From an uncultured Rubellimicrobium sp. (GTDB lineage Bacteria > Pseudomonadota > Alphaproteobacteria > Rhodobacterales > Rhodobacteraceae): a stretch of DNA of 8,561 nt. Below the pieces are notes generated by a model, which saw nothing but the letters and a program-made list of their open reading frames with translations, was not told the DNA's origin and searched no databases. Numbering within the stretch: position 1 is the first letter of the stretch; each line of letters opens with the position of its first letter. A program made the position numbers and the translations under genes. Location of the stretch: contig CADCUU010000045.1 of NCBI GenBank assembly GCA_902805995.1, positions 1 to 8,561 of the forward strand. The letters are read 5' to 3'. Below are positions 1 to 6,103 of the stretch, piece by piece.

Positions 1-832
1 GCGTGGAGAGACGGGCGACGACGCGTGTGGAGCGTTCGAACAGGGGCGCGCCGGAGAGGCCGCCAGTCTCGCCTGCATGGCGGCTGCGTAGGCCGTCGCG
101 GGACAGGGTCGTGTTGGTGGCGACGATGCCCGCGAGGCCGGAGGCGGTTGCGACCTCGGCCACGTCGGCAAGCTCCTCCTCCGACAGGTCGGGGGCGATC
201 TTGAGGAGGATGGGGATCGGGCGGGGGAGGGTGGCACGCGCCTCCATCACCCGGGCGAGGAGCGCGGACAAAGCGGCGCGGCCCTGAAGGTCGCGAAGGC
301 GTTCGGTGTTGGGCGAGGACACGTTGACGGTGGCGAAGTCCACCAGCGGCCCGAGGCGCGACAGGACAAGGGCGAAGTCGCCCGCGCGGTCGGCGGAGTC
401 CTTGTTCGCGCCGAGGTTCACGCCGAGGACGAAGCCCGTGGGGCGGGCGGTCAGGCGGGGGGCCACGGCCTCCATGCCTTCGTTGTTGAAGCCGAAGCGG
501 TTGATGACGGCGCGATCCTCCGGCAGGCGGAAGAGGCGGGGGCGGGGGTTACCCTCCTGCGCGCGGGGGGTGACGGCCCCCACTTCGGCGAAGCCCAGGC
601 CGGAGCGGGCGAGGCCCTGGAGCGCCACCGCGTTCTTGTCGAAGCCCGCCGCGATGCCCACCGGGTTGGGCAGGTCGAGCCCGGCAAAGCTGGTCCTCAG
701 GCGCGGCGACGTGACGGGGCCGCCGGTGGGGCCGAGGCCCATCCGCAGCGCCTTGAGGGCGAGGCCGTGCGCCGCCTCCGGGTCCATGCGTCGCAGCGCC
801 GAGAGGCCCGTCTGTTCGAGGAGCCGCCTCAC
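1..832 (-). CDS. pyrD: Dihydroorotate dehydrogenase (quinone), class 2, 3' end outside window
   Basis: Oxidises dihydroorotate to orotate with FMN and passes electrons to membrane quinone, the fourth step of de novo pyrimidine synthesis. The visible 277 codons read [19 protein letters not shown] at the N-terminus, the short helical membrane-associating region of class 2 enzymes. Then come [12 protein letters not shown] (FMN-binding start of the barrel), [29 protein letters not shown] (the serine base region in class 2 enzymes) and LLKIAPDLS, with GLSGAPLFE near the cut edge. Family members are about 340-350 residues, so roughly the last 70 residues lie beyond base 1. The start is GTG at 830-832, overlapping the TGA of the upstream DUF952 gene as GTGA. 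No clear Shine-Dalgarno sequence precedes it, so translation is probably coupled to that gene. No frameshift is seen. Family and class are certain from the motifs; quinone use is inferred from the N-terminal extension. Confidence 0.97.
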   Translation of the reverse strand, partial: MRRLLEQTGLSALRRMDPEAAHGLALKALRMGLGPTGGPVTSPRLRTSFAGLDLPNPVGIAAGFDKNAVALQGLARSGLGFAEVGAVTPRAQEGNPRPRLFRLPEDRAVINRFGFNNEGMEAVAPRLTARPTGFVLGVNLGANKDSADRAGDFALVLSRLGPLVDFATVNVSSPNTERLRDLQGRAALSALLARVMEARATLPRPIPILLKIAPDLSEEELADVAEVATASGLAGIVATNTTLSRDGLRSRHAGETGGLSGAPLFERSTRVVARLST

Positions 833-1161
833 AGCGGGGGGAACCTGTGGCGCTCGCCCTCCCACGGGAGGGGGGCGGACCAGAGCACGTCCGCCATCCG
901 CAGGTCGCGGTAGAGATGCGGGAAGAGTTGGCCGCCGCGCGAGGGCTCCCACCGGATGTCGGGGGCCATGACAGCATCGTCCACGGCGAGGAGGACGAGG
1001 CCCTGTTCGCCCGCGAAATGGCGGGCGGCGGTGTCCTCGACCTGAGCCGCGGTGGACAGGTGGACGTAGCCGTCCGTGAGGTCGATGGGGGCGCCAGCCG
1101 TGTGGCCCTGGGCCTGCATCGCCTCCCATTCGGGGGCGCGGAAGATCTTGTAGATGGGCAT
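829..1161 (-). CDS. DUF952 family protein
   Basis: Small cytosolic protein of 110 residues, a normal length for DUF952. It begins [19 protein letters not shown] and carries the family's hallmark [12 protein letters not shown] (about residues 30-41), a hydrophobic strand GLVLLAVDD (54-62), [15 protein letters not shown] (70-84) and a closing [10 protein letters not shown] (91-100). The biochemical role is not established. I recall the family being placed by structure-based comparison near ADP-ribosyltransferase-like folds, but nothing in this sequence alone proves that activity. The ATG at 1159-1161 is preferred because the family's conserved region starts there, although the frame stays open far upstream (antisense to the nucleotidase). 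No Shine-Dalgarno is visible, and a weak promoter match sits so close that the mRNA could be nearly leaderless. Its TGA overlaps the pyrD GTG, so the two genes are probably one operon. Confidence 0.9.
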   Translation of the reverse strand: MPIYKIFRAPEWEAMQAQGHTAGAPIDLTDGYVHLSTAAQVEDTAARHFAGEQGLVLLAVDDAVMAPDIRWEPSRGGQLFPHLYRDLRMADVLWSAPLPWEGERHRFPPL

Positions 1162-1167
1162 GGGTGC

Positions 1168-1196
1168 CAGATGCGACGGTTGAAGGCAGCGGTCAA
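1168..1196 (-). promoter_or_regulatory. Possible promoter of the DUF952-pyrD operon
   Basis: On the minus strand TTGACC (1196-1191) matches the -35 consensus at five of six positions. It is followed after 17 bases by CATCTG (1173-1168), a poor -10 with only the AT at positions two and three matching. Transcription would begin at about the ATG at 1161, agreeing with the absence of a ribosome binding site. This is a weak call made by eye. Confidence 0.28.
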
Positions 1197-1267
1197 GCGA
1201 TCTGCGGGGGGTCGCGCAACGCTCGGCGGTGTCACGGTCCGTTAACGAATGGACGCTAGGACAGGCT

Positions 1268-1295
1268 TCGACACCTGCGACCGCTGCCCTATCTC
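1268..1295 (+). promoter_or_regulatory. Possible sigma-70 promoter of the 5'-nucleotidase gene
   Basis: TCGACA (1268-1273) differs from the -35 consensus TTGACA at one base. After 16 bases comes TATCTC (1290-1295), matching the first three bases of TATAAT. Transcription would start near 1302, leaving a leader of about 25 bases that contains the AGGGAG ribosome binding site at 1313-1318. The rest of the 165-bp spacer (1162-1326) shows nothing else that I can name. Confidence 0.38.
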
Positions 1296-1326
1296 GGGGG
1301 CAAAAGACCACCAGGGAGTGTAAACC

Positions 1327-3096
1327 ATGACGTTCAGACTTCTCGCCACCACGGCGGGGATTGCCCTTCTGGCCGCGCCGGCCTGGGCGGATTTCTCGCT
1401 CACCATCCTGCACACCAACGATTTCCACGACCGCTTCGAGGCGATCAACGGCTCCGATTCCACCTGCGGGGAGGAAGACGCGGCGGCCGGGGAATGCTTT
1501 GGCGGCGTCGCTCGCCTGATCACCGCCGTTGGCGAGGCGCGGGAGCGGGCTGGGGAGAACGTCGTCCTTCTCGACGCGGGCGACCAGTTCCAGGGCTCCC
1601 TGTTCTACCAGCAGTACAAGGGCGCGGTCTCGGCCGAGTTCATGGGGCAGATTGGCTACGACGTCATGGCCGTGGGCAACCACGAGTTCGACGACGGCCC
1701 GGCGGAGCTGCGCCGCTTCCTCGACGCCGTGGAGTTCCCGGTCCTGTCCGCGAACATCGACGTGAGCCAGGAGCCGGAGCTGGCCGACCAGGTGCAGAAG
1801 TCGCATGTGCTGGAGATCGGCGGCGAGCAGATCGGCATCGTGAGCGTCCTCGCGGAGGACACGCCCGAGACGTCGTCGCCGGGGCCGAACGTGATCTTCA
1901 CCCCCGCGCTGGATGCGGCACAGGCGGAGATCGACGCGCTGACCGAGCAGGGCGTGAACAAGATCATCCTGCTCACCCATATGGGCCTGCCCGCCGACCA
2001 ACGGCTGGCCGAGGGGCTGACCGGCGTGGACGTGATCGTGGGCGGGCACAGCCACACGCTCCTGTCCAACACGCAGGAGGGGGCGGCCGGGCCCTATCCG
2101 ACCGTCGTCAACGACGTGCCGATCGTAACGGCCTATGCCTACAGCAAGTTCCTGGGGGAGCTTCGGGTCAACTTCGACGACGAGGGCAACGTGCTCTCGG
2201 CCGAGGGCGAGCCCGTTCTCCTCGACGCCTCTGTGGCCGAGGACGAGGCGGCGCTGGCGCGGGTGCAGGAGCTTGCCGGGCCGCTGGAGGCCATCCGCAA
2301 CGAGGTCGTGGCCGAGACGACGGATGCCATCGATGGGGAGCGGGAATCCTGCCGCGCCGTCGAATGCGAGATGGGCAACCTCGTGGCCGAGGCGATGCTC
2401 GCCCGCGTGGCGGACCAGGGCATCACCATCGCCATCGCCAACGGCGGGGGGCTGCGCGCCTCCATCGACGCGGGTGAGGTCACCAAGGGCGAAGTGCTGA
2501 CGGTGCTGCCGTTCCAGAACACGCTGTCCACCTTCCAGGTGTCGGGGCAGGACGTGATCGACGCGCTGGAGAACGGGGCGAGCCAGATCGAGGAAGGCGC
2601 GGGCCGCTTCGCGCAGGTCGCAGGGCTTCAGTACACGATCGACCTGAGCCAGCCTGCCGGAAGGCGCGTGTCCGAGGTCAATGTGCTGATCGGCGGCGAC
2701 GCCTGGGGGCCCATCGACCCGGCGGCGACCTATGGGCTGGTGAGCAACAACTACGTGCGCGGCGGCGGCGACGGCTTTGCGATGTTCGTGGACGCCGAGA
2801 ACGCCTATGACTTCGGGCCGGACCTCGCTGACGTGACGGCGGAGTACATGGCGGCGAACGCGCCCTATACGCCCTTCGTCGATGGGCGGATTACGGTCAT
2901 CGGGGCCGCGGCTCCGGCAAGCGAGGAGGCTGCGCCTGCGGAGGGAGCGACCGGGACGGCTCCCGCGGAGGGCGCTACGGAAGCGGCGCCTGCGGAAGGA
3001 TCGACTGAAGCTGTTCCGGCAGAGGGCTCGACCGAGGCTGCTCCTGCCGAGGGGGCGGAGGCGGCTCCGGCCGAGGCGGAGACGGTCGCTCCCTGA
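1327..3096 (+). CDS. Secreted UshA-like bifunctional 5'-nucleotidase / metallophosphatase
   Basis: Predicted periplasmic two-metal phosphoesterase that dephosphorylates nucleotides (possibly also UDP-sugars or cyclic nucleotides). Residues 1-21 form a Sec signal peptide ending APAWA, cut before D22. The metallophosphatase domain shows LHTNDFH (28-34; ligands D32, H34), DAGDQFQGS (83-91), GNHEFDDG (117-124), LLTHMG (215-220) and VGGHSH (238-243). The 5'-nucleotidase C-terminal domain shows NGGGLR (372-377), PFQNTL (395-400), GRFAQVAG (426-433) and NNYVRGGGDGF (474-484); F428 and F484 are likely the base-stacking aromatics. Cysteines C47/C57 and C342/C347 could form two local disulfides, fitting an exported protein. 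After the domain ends near 526, a low-complexity tail of about 60 residues rich in Ala, Pro and Glu follows. The start is well supported by AGGGAG 8 bases upstream and by the signal peptide. The exact substrate cannot be read from sequence. Confidence 0.92.
   Translation: MTFRLLATTAGIALLAAPAWADFSLTILHTNDFHDRFEAINGSDSTCGEEDAAAGECFGGVARLITAVGEARERAGENVVLLDAGDQFQGSLFYQQYKGAVSAEFMGQIGYDVMAVGNHEFDDGPAELRRFLDAVEFPVLSANIDVSQEPELADQVQKSHVLEIGGEQIGIVSVLAEDTPETSSPGPNVIFTPALDAAQAEIDALTEQGVNKIILLTHMGLPADQRLAEGLTGVDVIVGGHSHTLLSNTQEGAAGPYPTVVNDVPIVTAYAYSKFLGELRVNFDDEGNVLSAEGEPVLLDASVAEDEAALARVQELAGPLEAIRNEVVAETTDAIDGERESCRAVECEMGNLVAEAMLARVADQGITIAIANGGGLRASIDAGEVTKGEVLTVLPFQNTLSTFQVSGQDVIDALENGASQIEEGAGRFAQVAGLQYTIDLSQPAGRRVSEVNVLIGGDAWGPIDPAATYGLVSNNYVRGGGDGFAMFVDAENAYDFGPDLADVTAEYMAANAPYTPFVDGRITVIGAAAPASEEAAPAEGATGTAPAEGATEAAPAEGSTEAVPAEGSTEAAPAEGAEAAPAEAETVAP
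2929..3063 (+). repeat. Tandem 27-bp repeat coding for (A/T)(A/V)PAEG(A/S)T(E/G)
   Basis: Inside the nucleotidase 3' end, residues 535-570 are four consecutive 9-residue units: AAPAEGATG, TAPAEGATE, AAPAEGSTE, AVPAEGSTE. A fifth, degenerate unit (AAPAEGAEA) follows. At DNA level the units are 27 bp and diverged at many synonymous positions, so the array is not freshly duplicated and the protein pattern seems selected. The tail is acidic, proline-rich and probably disordered. Confidence 0.88.
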
Positions 3097-3111
3097 CGAG
3101 GGGGGCTTGCC

Positions 3112-3133
3112 GGTGGCGCCTTCGGGCGCCACC
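3112..3133 (+). terminator. Perfect 9-bp hairpin with TTCG tetraloop between nucleotidase and SRAP genes
   Basis: GGTGGCGCC (3112-3120), loop TTCG, then GGCGCCACC (3125-3133) make a perfect stem with a C(UUCG)G loop, an exceptionally stable RNA tetraloop. It begins 15 bases after the nucleotidase TGA and ends 9 bases before the SRAP ATG. No T-run follows, so it may be a weak or attenuating terminator, an mRNA 3'-end stabiliser, or a structure limiting access to the SRAP start. The structure is plain in the sequence; the function is inferred. Confidence 0.6.
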
Positions 3134-3142
3134 TTGGTGGTC

Positions 3143-3817
3143 ATGTGTGGACGCATGGTCATGACGCTGCCCCATGATGCCATGGCGCAGCTTTTCGCGG
3201 CGGCCCCGGCCAACGACCTGCCGGAGGTCCCCAACTACAACGTCTGCCCGACGCAGCGGATCGCGGTCTGCACCCACGAGGACGGGCGCAGGCTGTACCG
3301 CCCGATGCGCTGGGGGCTGATCCCGCCCTGGTACGACAAGCCTTCGGGCGGGCCCCTCCTCATCAACGCGCGAAGCGAGACGGTGGCCGAGAAGCCCGCC
3401 TTTCGCACGGCGGTGCGGGAGCGGCGGGCCCTTGTCCCCGCGACGGGATTCTACGAATGGGATCGGACGGAGACGAAGAAGCCGCTTCCCTGGTTCGTGA
3501 CCCGGACGGACGGGGCGCCCATGGTCTTTGCCGCGATCTGGCAGGACTGGGGGCAAGGGGAGGAGCGAGTCTCGACCTGCGCGATCCTGACCTGCGCGGC
3601 CAATGCGCAGATGGCGCAGATTCACGACCGCCTGCCGGTGATCCTGGAGCCGCCCGACTGGGCGCTATGGCTCGGGGAGGAGGGGAAGGGGGCCGCGCGC
3701 CTCATGCAGCCTGTCGAGGATGGGGCGCTGTCGATGGTTCGCGTCAGCACAGAGATCAACTCCTCCCGAGCGATGGGCGAGGGGCTGATCGTGCCGGTGC
3801 CGCTGAATCCGGCGTGA
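3143..3817 (+). CDS. SRAP family abasic-site DNA-protein crosslink protein (YedK/HMCES-like)
   Basis: Shields abasic sites in single-stranded DNA by forming a thiazolidine crosslink through its N-terminal cysteine. The 224-residue length and active site match E. coli YedK closely. Cys2 follows the initiator Met (MCGRM), which fixes the start at 3143, because Met removal must expose Cys2. LINARSET (73-80) carries N75, GFYEW (102-106) carries E105, and HDRLPV (161-166) carries the active-site histidine H161. NYNVCPTQ (31-38) and RWGLIPPWY (56-64) are further SRAP signatures. The frame is open upstream, antisense-like over the nucleotidase tail, but that extension would bury Cys2. Only GGTGG just before the ATG could serve as a ribosome site and it is too close, so initiation looks weak and may depend on readthrough from the nucleotidase gene 46 bases upstream or on the intervening hairpin. 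Confidence 0.95.
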   Translation: MCGRMVMTLPHDAMAQLFAAAPANDLPEVPNYNVCPTQRIAVCTHEDGRRLYRPMRWGLIPPWYDKPSGGPLLINARSETVAEKPAFRTAVRERRALVPATGFYEWDRTETKKPLPWFVTRTDGAPMVFAAIWQDWGQGEERVSTCAILTCAANAQMAQIHDRLPVILEPPDWALWLGEEGKGAARLMQPVEDGALSMVRVSTEINSSRAMGEGLIVPVPLNPA

Positions 3818-3904
3818 CGGGGTGGGGCTGGTGAGCCGAGAAGGCTGATCTGTCGCCTCGCCGGACCGTGGCTCACAGGAGTACAATGCGGCGGTTGAGC
3901 GTGG

Positions 3905-3935
3905 CCCGATGAGGCGGTTCCGCCTTGCAATCGGG
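3905..3935 (+). terminator. Interrupted inverted repeat downstream of SRAP gene
   Basis: CCCGAT (3905-3910) pairs with ATCGGG (3930-3935), and inside it AGGCG (3912-3916) pairs with CGCCT (3921-3925) around a GTTC loop. It lies about 90 bases after the SRAP stop with no T-run. It could end the SRAP transcript or insulate the tRNA gene. It also overlaps the proposed tRNA promoter. The remainder of the 3818-3962 spacer shows nothing recognisable. Confidence 0.35.
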
Positions 3936-3953
3936 TGGGGCAAGCGATAGGTC
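3925..3953 (+). promoter_or_regulatory. Possible promoter of tRNA-Gly
   Basis: TTGCAA (3925-3930), a 17-base spacer and TAGGTC (3948-3953) form a reasonable -35/-10 arrangement, placing the start a few bases before the tRNA 5' end at 3963. The -10 is degenerate, so the call rests mainly on spacing and position. Confidence 0.35.
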
Positions 3954-3962
3954 AGGCAGCGC

Positions 3963-4036
3963 GCGGGCGTTGTGTAATGGTAAGACCCTTGCCTTCCAAG
4001 CAAGAGACGCGGGTTCGATTCCCGCCGCCCGCTCCA
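3963..4036 (+). tRNA. tRNA-Gly (anticodon UCC)
   Basis: A complete cloverleaf of 74 bases including an encoded CCA (4034-4036). The acceptor stem GCGGGCG (3963-3969) pairs with CGCCCGC (4026-4032), with U discriminator at 4033 as usual for bacterial glycine tRNAs. The anticodon stem CTTGC/GCAAG (3988-3992/4000-4004) encloses the loop CTTCCAA with anticodon TCC at 3995-3997, which decodes GGA and GGG. The T arm is GCGGG-TTCGATT-CCCGC. It strongly resembles E. coli tRNA-Gly(UCC). No duplicated 3' fragment, such as an integrated element would leave, is seen downstream in this window. Confidence 0.98.
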
Positions 4037-4061
4037 CCCCTTCCAGTTCGGTGAAGAACGA

Positions 4062-4082
4062 CCCGCCGCGGCGGGCGGCGGG
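4062..4082. terminator. GC-rich inverted repeat between convergent tRNA and RTX gene
   Basis: CCCGCCG (4062-4068) can pair with either of two adjacent CGGCGGG copies (4069-4075 or 4076-4082). The second choice gives a 7-bp stem with a 7-base loop. It sits between the tRNA 3' end (4036) and the RTX stop codon (4102), where a shared two-way terminator would be expected. No T-run is present on either strand. Confidence 0.45.
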
Positions 4083-4101
4083 CCAGAATCATAGGCCAGT
4101 G

Positions 4102-5058
4102 TCAGTACAGGATCGCGTCGTAGTCGTAGGCCTGCTGCGAGGCGGCGTTGATGTCCTCGAGGCTGTCGAAGCGGAGGTTCGGGGCAAAGTCGCGGCCCGA
4201 GAGCCCTCGGACCGTCAGGGTCTCCCCGTCACTGATGGTGATGACCGTGTCGGTGCCGTTGTCGGAGACGCCGGTGACGGTTTCGTCGTTGAGGTAGAAG
4301 CTGATGACATCCCGCTCGGTCAGGTCGAAATCCAGGATTCGGTCGTTGCCGACGCCGTATCCGGGGAAGGGCGTGCCGCCGTCGCGGCCGATGTCGTCGT
4401 CGCGGGCGTATTCGAACACGTCCGCGCCCGCGCCGCCCCAGAAGTCGTCCGCCCCCGCGCTGTCGCGGAGGACATCGTTGCCGGAGCCGCCGTAGAGGTC
4501 GTCGTCGCCGTTCAGGCCCCGGACGAAATCACGGCCCGAGCCGCCATGGACGGAGTCGTTGCCGGCGCGACCGTCCACGGTGTCGGCGCCGCTTCCACCA
4601 TAGATGATGTCATCGCCCTCGTTGCCGAGGACGACGTCGTTTCCGTCCCCGCCGTAGAGGAGGTCGTTCCCGGTCTCGAGGGGCAGCGCGCCGCTGTCGT
4701 CCGGGGGGAAGTCGCCTTGGATGACGTCGTGGCCCCGGCCGCCGTAGATCACGTCGCGCCCGTTGCCGCCCCAGGCGCTGTCGTTGCCGGAGCCTGCGTG
4801 GATGACATCGCTGTTGTCGCGGCCGTAGAGCAGGTCCGCTCCGGAGCCGCCGAACAGGAGGTCGCGACCGGAGCCGCCGTCGAGCAGGTCGGCGCCGCCT
4901 GCGCCGAACAGGGCGTCGCGGCCGCCGAGGCCCCACAGGCTGTCAGGACCGGACGTGCCTATCAGGAGGTTGGGGCCGTTCGTGCCGGTGCGGACGAGTG
5001 ACGCGGTGAGGCTGGCGGTCTCAGAGCCCGCCCAGGCGCTTAGGATGGCGTGACGCAT
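4102..5058 (-). CDS. RTX-type calcium-binding repeat protein, probably secreted
   Basis: A 318-residue protein made mostly of glycine/aspartate-rich RTX nonapeptides (GGxGxDxLx), which fold into a calcium-bound parallel beta roll. Repeats run from about residue 33 (GTSGPDSLWG) to 215 (GGAGADVFEY), for example GGSGRDLLF, GGSGADLLY, GGDGNDVVL and GGSGADTVD. They are interrupted by an insertion at about 116-130. Residues 235-318 form a C-terminal domain (NDRILDFDLTERDVISFYL, TDTVITISDGETLTVRGL) like those capping serralysin-type repeat blocks, ending YDYDAILY. There is no Sec signal; such proteins normally leave by type I secretion using a C-terminal signal. No enzymatic domain is visible, and no ABC exporter or membrane-fusion gene is nearby. 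The ATG at 5058 is chosen for the strong GAGGGAGGA site (complement of 5066-5074) seven bases upstream, rather than the more distant in-frame ATG at 5154. Function is unknown: surface or matrix protein, or decayed exoenzyme. Confidence 0.9.
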   Translation of the reverse strand: MRHAILSAWAGSETASLTASLVRTGTNGPNLLIGTSGPDSLWGLGGRDALFGAGGADLLDGGSGRDLLFGGSGADLLYGRDNSDVIHAGSGNDSAWGGNGRDVIYGGRGHDVIQGDFPPDDSGALPLETGNDLLYGGDGNDVVLGNEGDDIIYGGSGADTVDGRAGNDSVHGGSGRDFVRGLNGDDDLYGGSGNDVLRDSAGADDFWGGAGADVFEYARDDDIGRDGGTPFPGYGVGNDRILDFDLTERDVISFYLNDETVTGVSDNGTDTVITISDGETLTVRGLSGRDFAPNLRFDSLEDINAASQQAYDYDAILY

Positions 5059-5100
5059 TGTTGGATCCTCCCTCGTGAAGGTCAGTGTCGGATCCCGGAC

Positions 5101-5115
5101 GGGACCTGACGTCCC
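5101..5115. promoter_or_regulatory. Small inverted repeat upstream of the RTX gene
   Basis: GGGAC (5101-5105), a 5-base spacer, and GTCCC (5111-5115) lie 43-57 bases upstream of the RTX start. The half-sites are about one helical turn apart, so this could be an operator, but short GC-rich repeats also arise by chance here. I see no convincing sigma-70 promoter in the 5059-5208 spacer. Confidence 0.22.
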
Positions 5116-5188
5116 TGCGCGAAAGTTAGGCCCGCAGATTGGGCCCGCCATCACCGATGTTAACGGGAGGAGCCCTGTGGCGTGCGTC

Positions 5189-5202
5189 GGCCAAGATTGG
5201 CC
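5189..5202. terminator. Perfect inverted repeat just downstream of the regulator gene
   Basis: GGCCAAGATTGGCC is a 6-2-6 inverted repeat beginning 7 bases after the regulator's stop codon on the minus strand. As RNA it would give a short 5-bp stem with a 4-base loop, and no T-run follows. It is either a weak terminator for the regulator or a protein-binding palindrome ahead of the RTX gene. Confidence 0.35.
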
Positions 5203-5208
5203 TATGGC

Positions 5209-6066
5209 TCAGATCACGCGGAGCAGGCGCGCCAGATGCGCGGGGAAGTCGCGGGAGGGGACGGCGGCTTCGCGGATGAGGCCGTCGAAATGCTGGCTGA
5301 TGGCCTGCACGCGTTCGCTGTCGCGGAAGGCGAGGTAGTTGCGGCCCAGATAGAGCACGGCCAGCAGGGGCCCGAAGACGGTGACCGGGGCGGAGTAGAC
5401 CCGGCGCGCGTCGTAGAGATGGACGCGCAGCGTGGGGTAGAGCTGGGCGTGGAGGTCGGCCAGATGGCCGATCTGCTCGCGTCGGATGCGGGGGGAAAGG
5501 CCGGCGTAGTAGCCTTCGCCCCGGGCGAAGGTGGACAGCTCGTGCAGGGGCAGGGCAATCTCGGTGTCGGAGCGGGCGGCTCGCATCCAGTCGAGACGGT
5601 CGCGGCTGGCGCCGATGGCCTGTTCGGTGGTCCAGCCCAGGGCGGGCTCGTATTCCCAGCGGAGCATCCCTTCGGTCTTGAGCATGTCGGGCAGGGTCGC
5701 GGGGACGTGGCGGATCTTGTAGCCCGCGGCCTCCCGGTGCCAGGCGAAGATCTGGTCGTCCACAAGGGCGCGGGGCGCTTCGGTCAGGGTGACGCCTGCG
5801 GCGAGGAGATGGGCTGCGGGCTCCCGCAACTCGGTCAGGCCCAGGAGCCAGTCGGCGGACACGCCGAGCGCCGCGGCGGATTCGGCGGCGACCTGGGCGT
5901 TGGGCAGGCGCGTGCCCTGGGGGTCGAGGAGCTGCGACACGGTGGAGCGATCCACGCCGATGGCGCGGGCCAGCGCGGCTTGCGAGGTGCCGGAGCGGGC
6001 CATGGCCGCGGCGAGGCGGTCGCGGAAGAGGGCGGCGCGGCTGAGCTTGTCGAGTTTGCGAAGCAT
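5209..6066 (-). CDS. XRE-type helix-turn-helix transcriptional regulator with uncharacterised C-terminal domain
   Basis: A 285-residue cytosolic DNA-binding protein. Residues about 12-75 form a lambda-repressor-like helix-turn-helix; the core SQAALARAIGVDRSTVSQLL lies at 28-47, followed by an AAALGVSADWLLGL helix end typical of XRE domains. The remaining ~200 residues are mixed alpha/beta with no metal-binding HExxH, so it is not an ImmA/IrrE protease. The late segment (TLRVHLYDARRVYSAPVTVF, then LAVLYLGRNYLAFRD) looks like a ligand-sensing beta-sheet region, but I cannot name the family. The ATG at 6066 is chosen because the upstream extension to 6219 is cysteine- and proline-rich and overlaps the desaturase gene. 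The ribosome site is poor. Its divergent position from the desaturase suggests it controls that gene and itself through the GTTGC elements between them; this is inference. Confidence 0.8.
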   Translation of the reverse strand: MLRKLDKLSRAALFRDRLAAAMARSGTSQAALARAIGVDRSTVSQLLDPQGTRLPNAQVAAESAAALGVSADWLLGLTELREPAAHLLAAGVTLTEAPRALVDDQIFAWHREAAGYKIRHVPATLPDMLKTEGMLRWEYEPALGWTTEQAIGASRDRLDWMRAARSDTEIALPLHELSTFARGEGYYAGLSPRIRREQIGHLADLHAQLYPTLRVHLYDARRVYSAPVTVFGPLLAVLYLGRNYLAFRDSERVQAISQHFDGLIREAAVPSRDFPAHLARLLRVI

Positions 6067-6078
6067 CGTTGACCGAAC

Positions 6079-6103
6079 GCAACAGGGTTGCGGGAAAGTT
6101 GCG
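6079..6103. promoter_or_regulatory. Candidate operator: GTTGC inverted and direct repeats
   Basis: GCAAC (6079-6083), AGG, then GTTGC (6087-6091) form an inverted repeat. A further GTTGCG begins at 6098, exactly 11 bases after the second, about one helical turn. The cluster lies 13-37 bases upstream of the regulator start and in the control region of the divergent desaturase. It is a reasonable binding site for the regulator, though unproven. Confidence 0.4.

Noticed and set aside
2882..3142. Upstream in-frame extension of the SRAP protein
   Set aside because: It overlaps the nucleotidase repeat tail, is Arg/Leu low complexity, and would put the catalytic cysteine at an internal position, incompatible with SRAP chemistry.
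829..3234. Very long open frame on the minus strand (801 codons) covering the nucleotidase gene
   Set aside because: Only its last 110 codons match a family (DUF952). The rest is antisense to the nucleotidase, rich in Arg, Val and His, and is the usual stop-poor shadow frame of GC-rich coding DNA.
3925..5001. 358-codon plus-strand frame over the tRNA and RTX gene, rich in Val/Ala/Asp
   Set aside because: It begins before the tRNA, reads through it, and mirrors the RTX repeats in antisense. Its repetitive look is inherited from the RTX coding strand.
3963..5058. tRNA-Gly as an attachment site for an integrated island carrying the RTX gene
   Set aside because: There is no integrase, no repeat of the tRNA 3' end downstream in the window, and no visible change in base composition.
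5182..6072. 296-codon glycine-rich plus-strand frame
   Set aside because: It is exactly antisense to the XRE regulator, which has a recognisable helix-turn-helix; the plus-strand product has no domain features.
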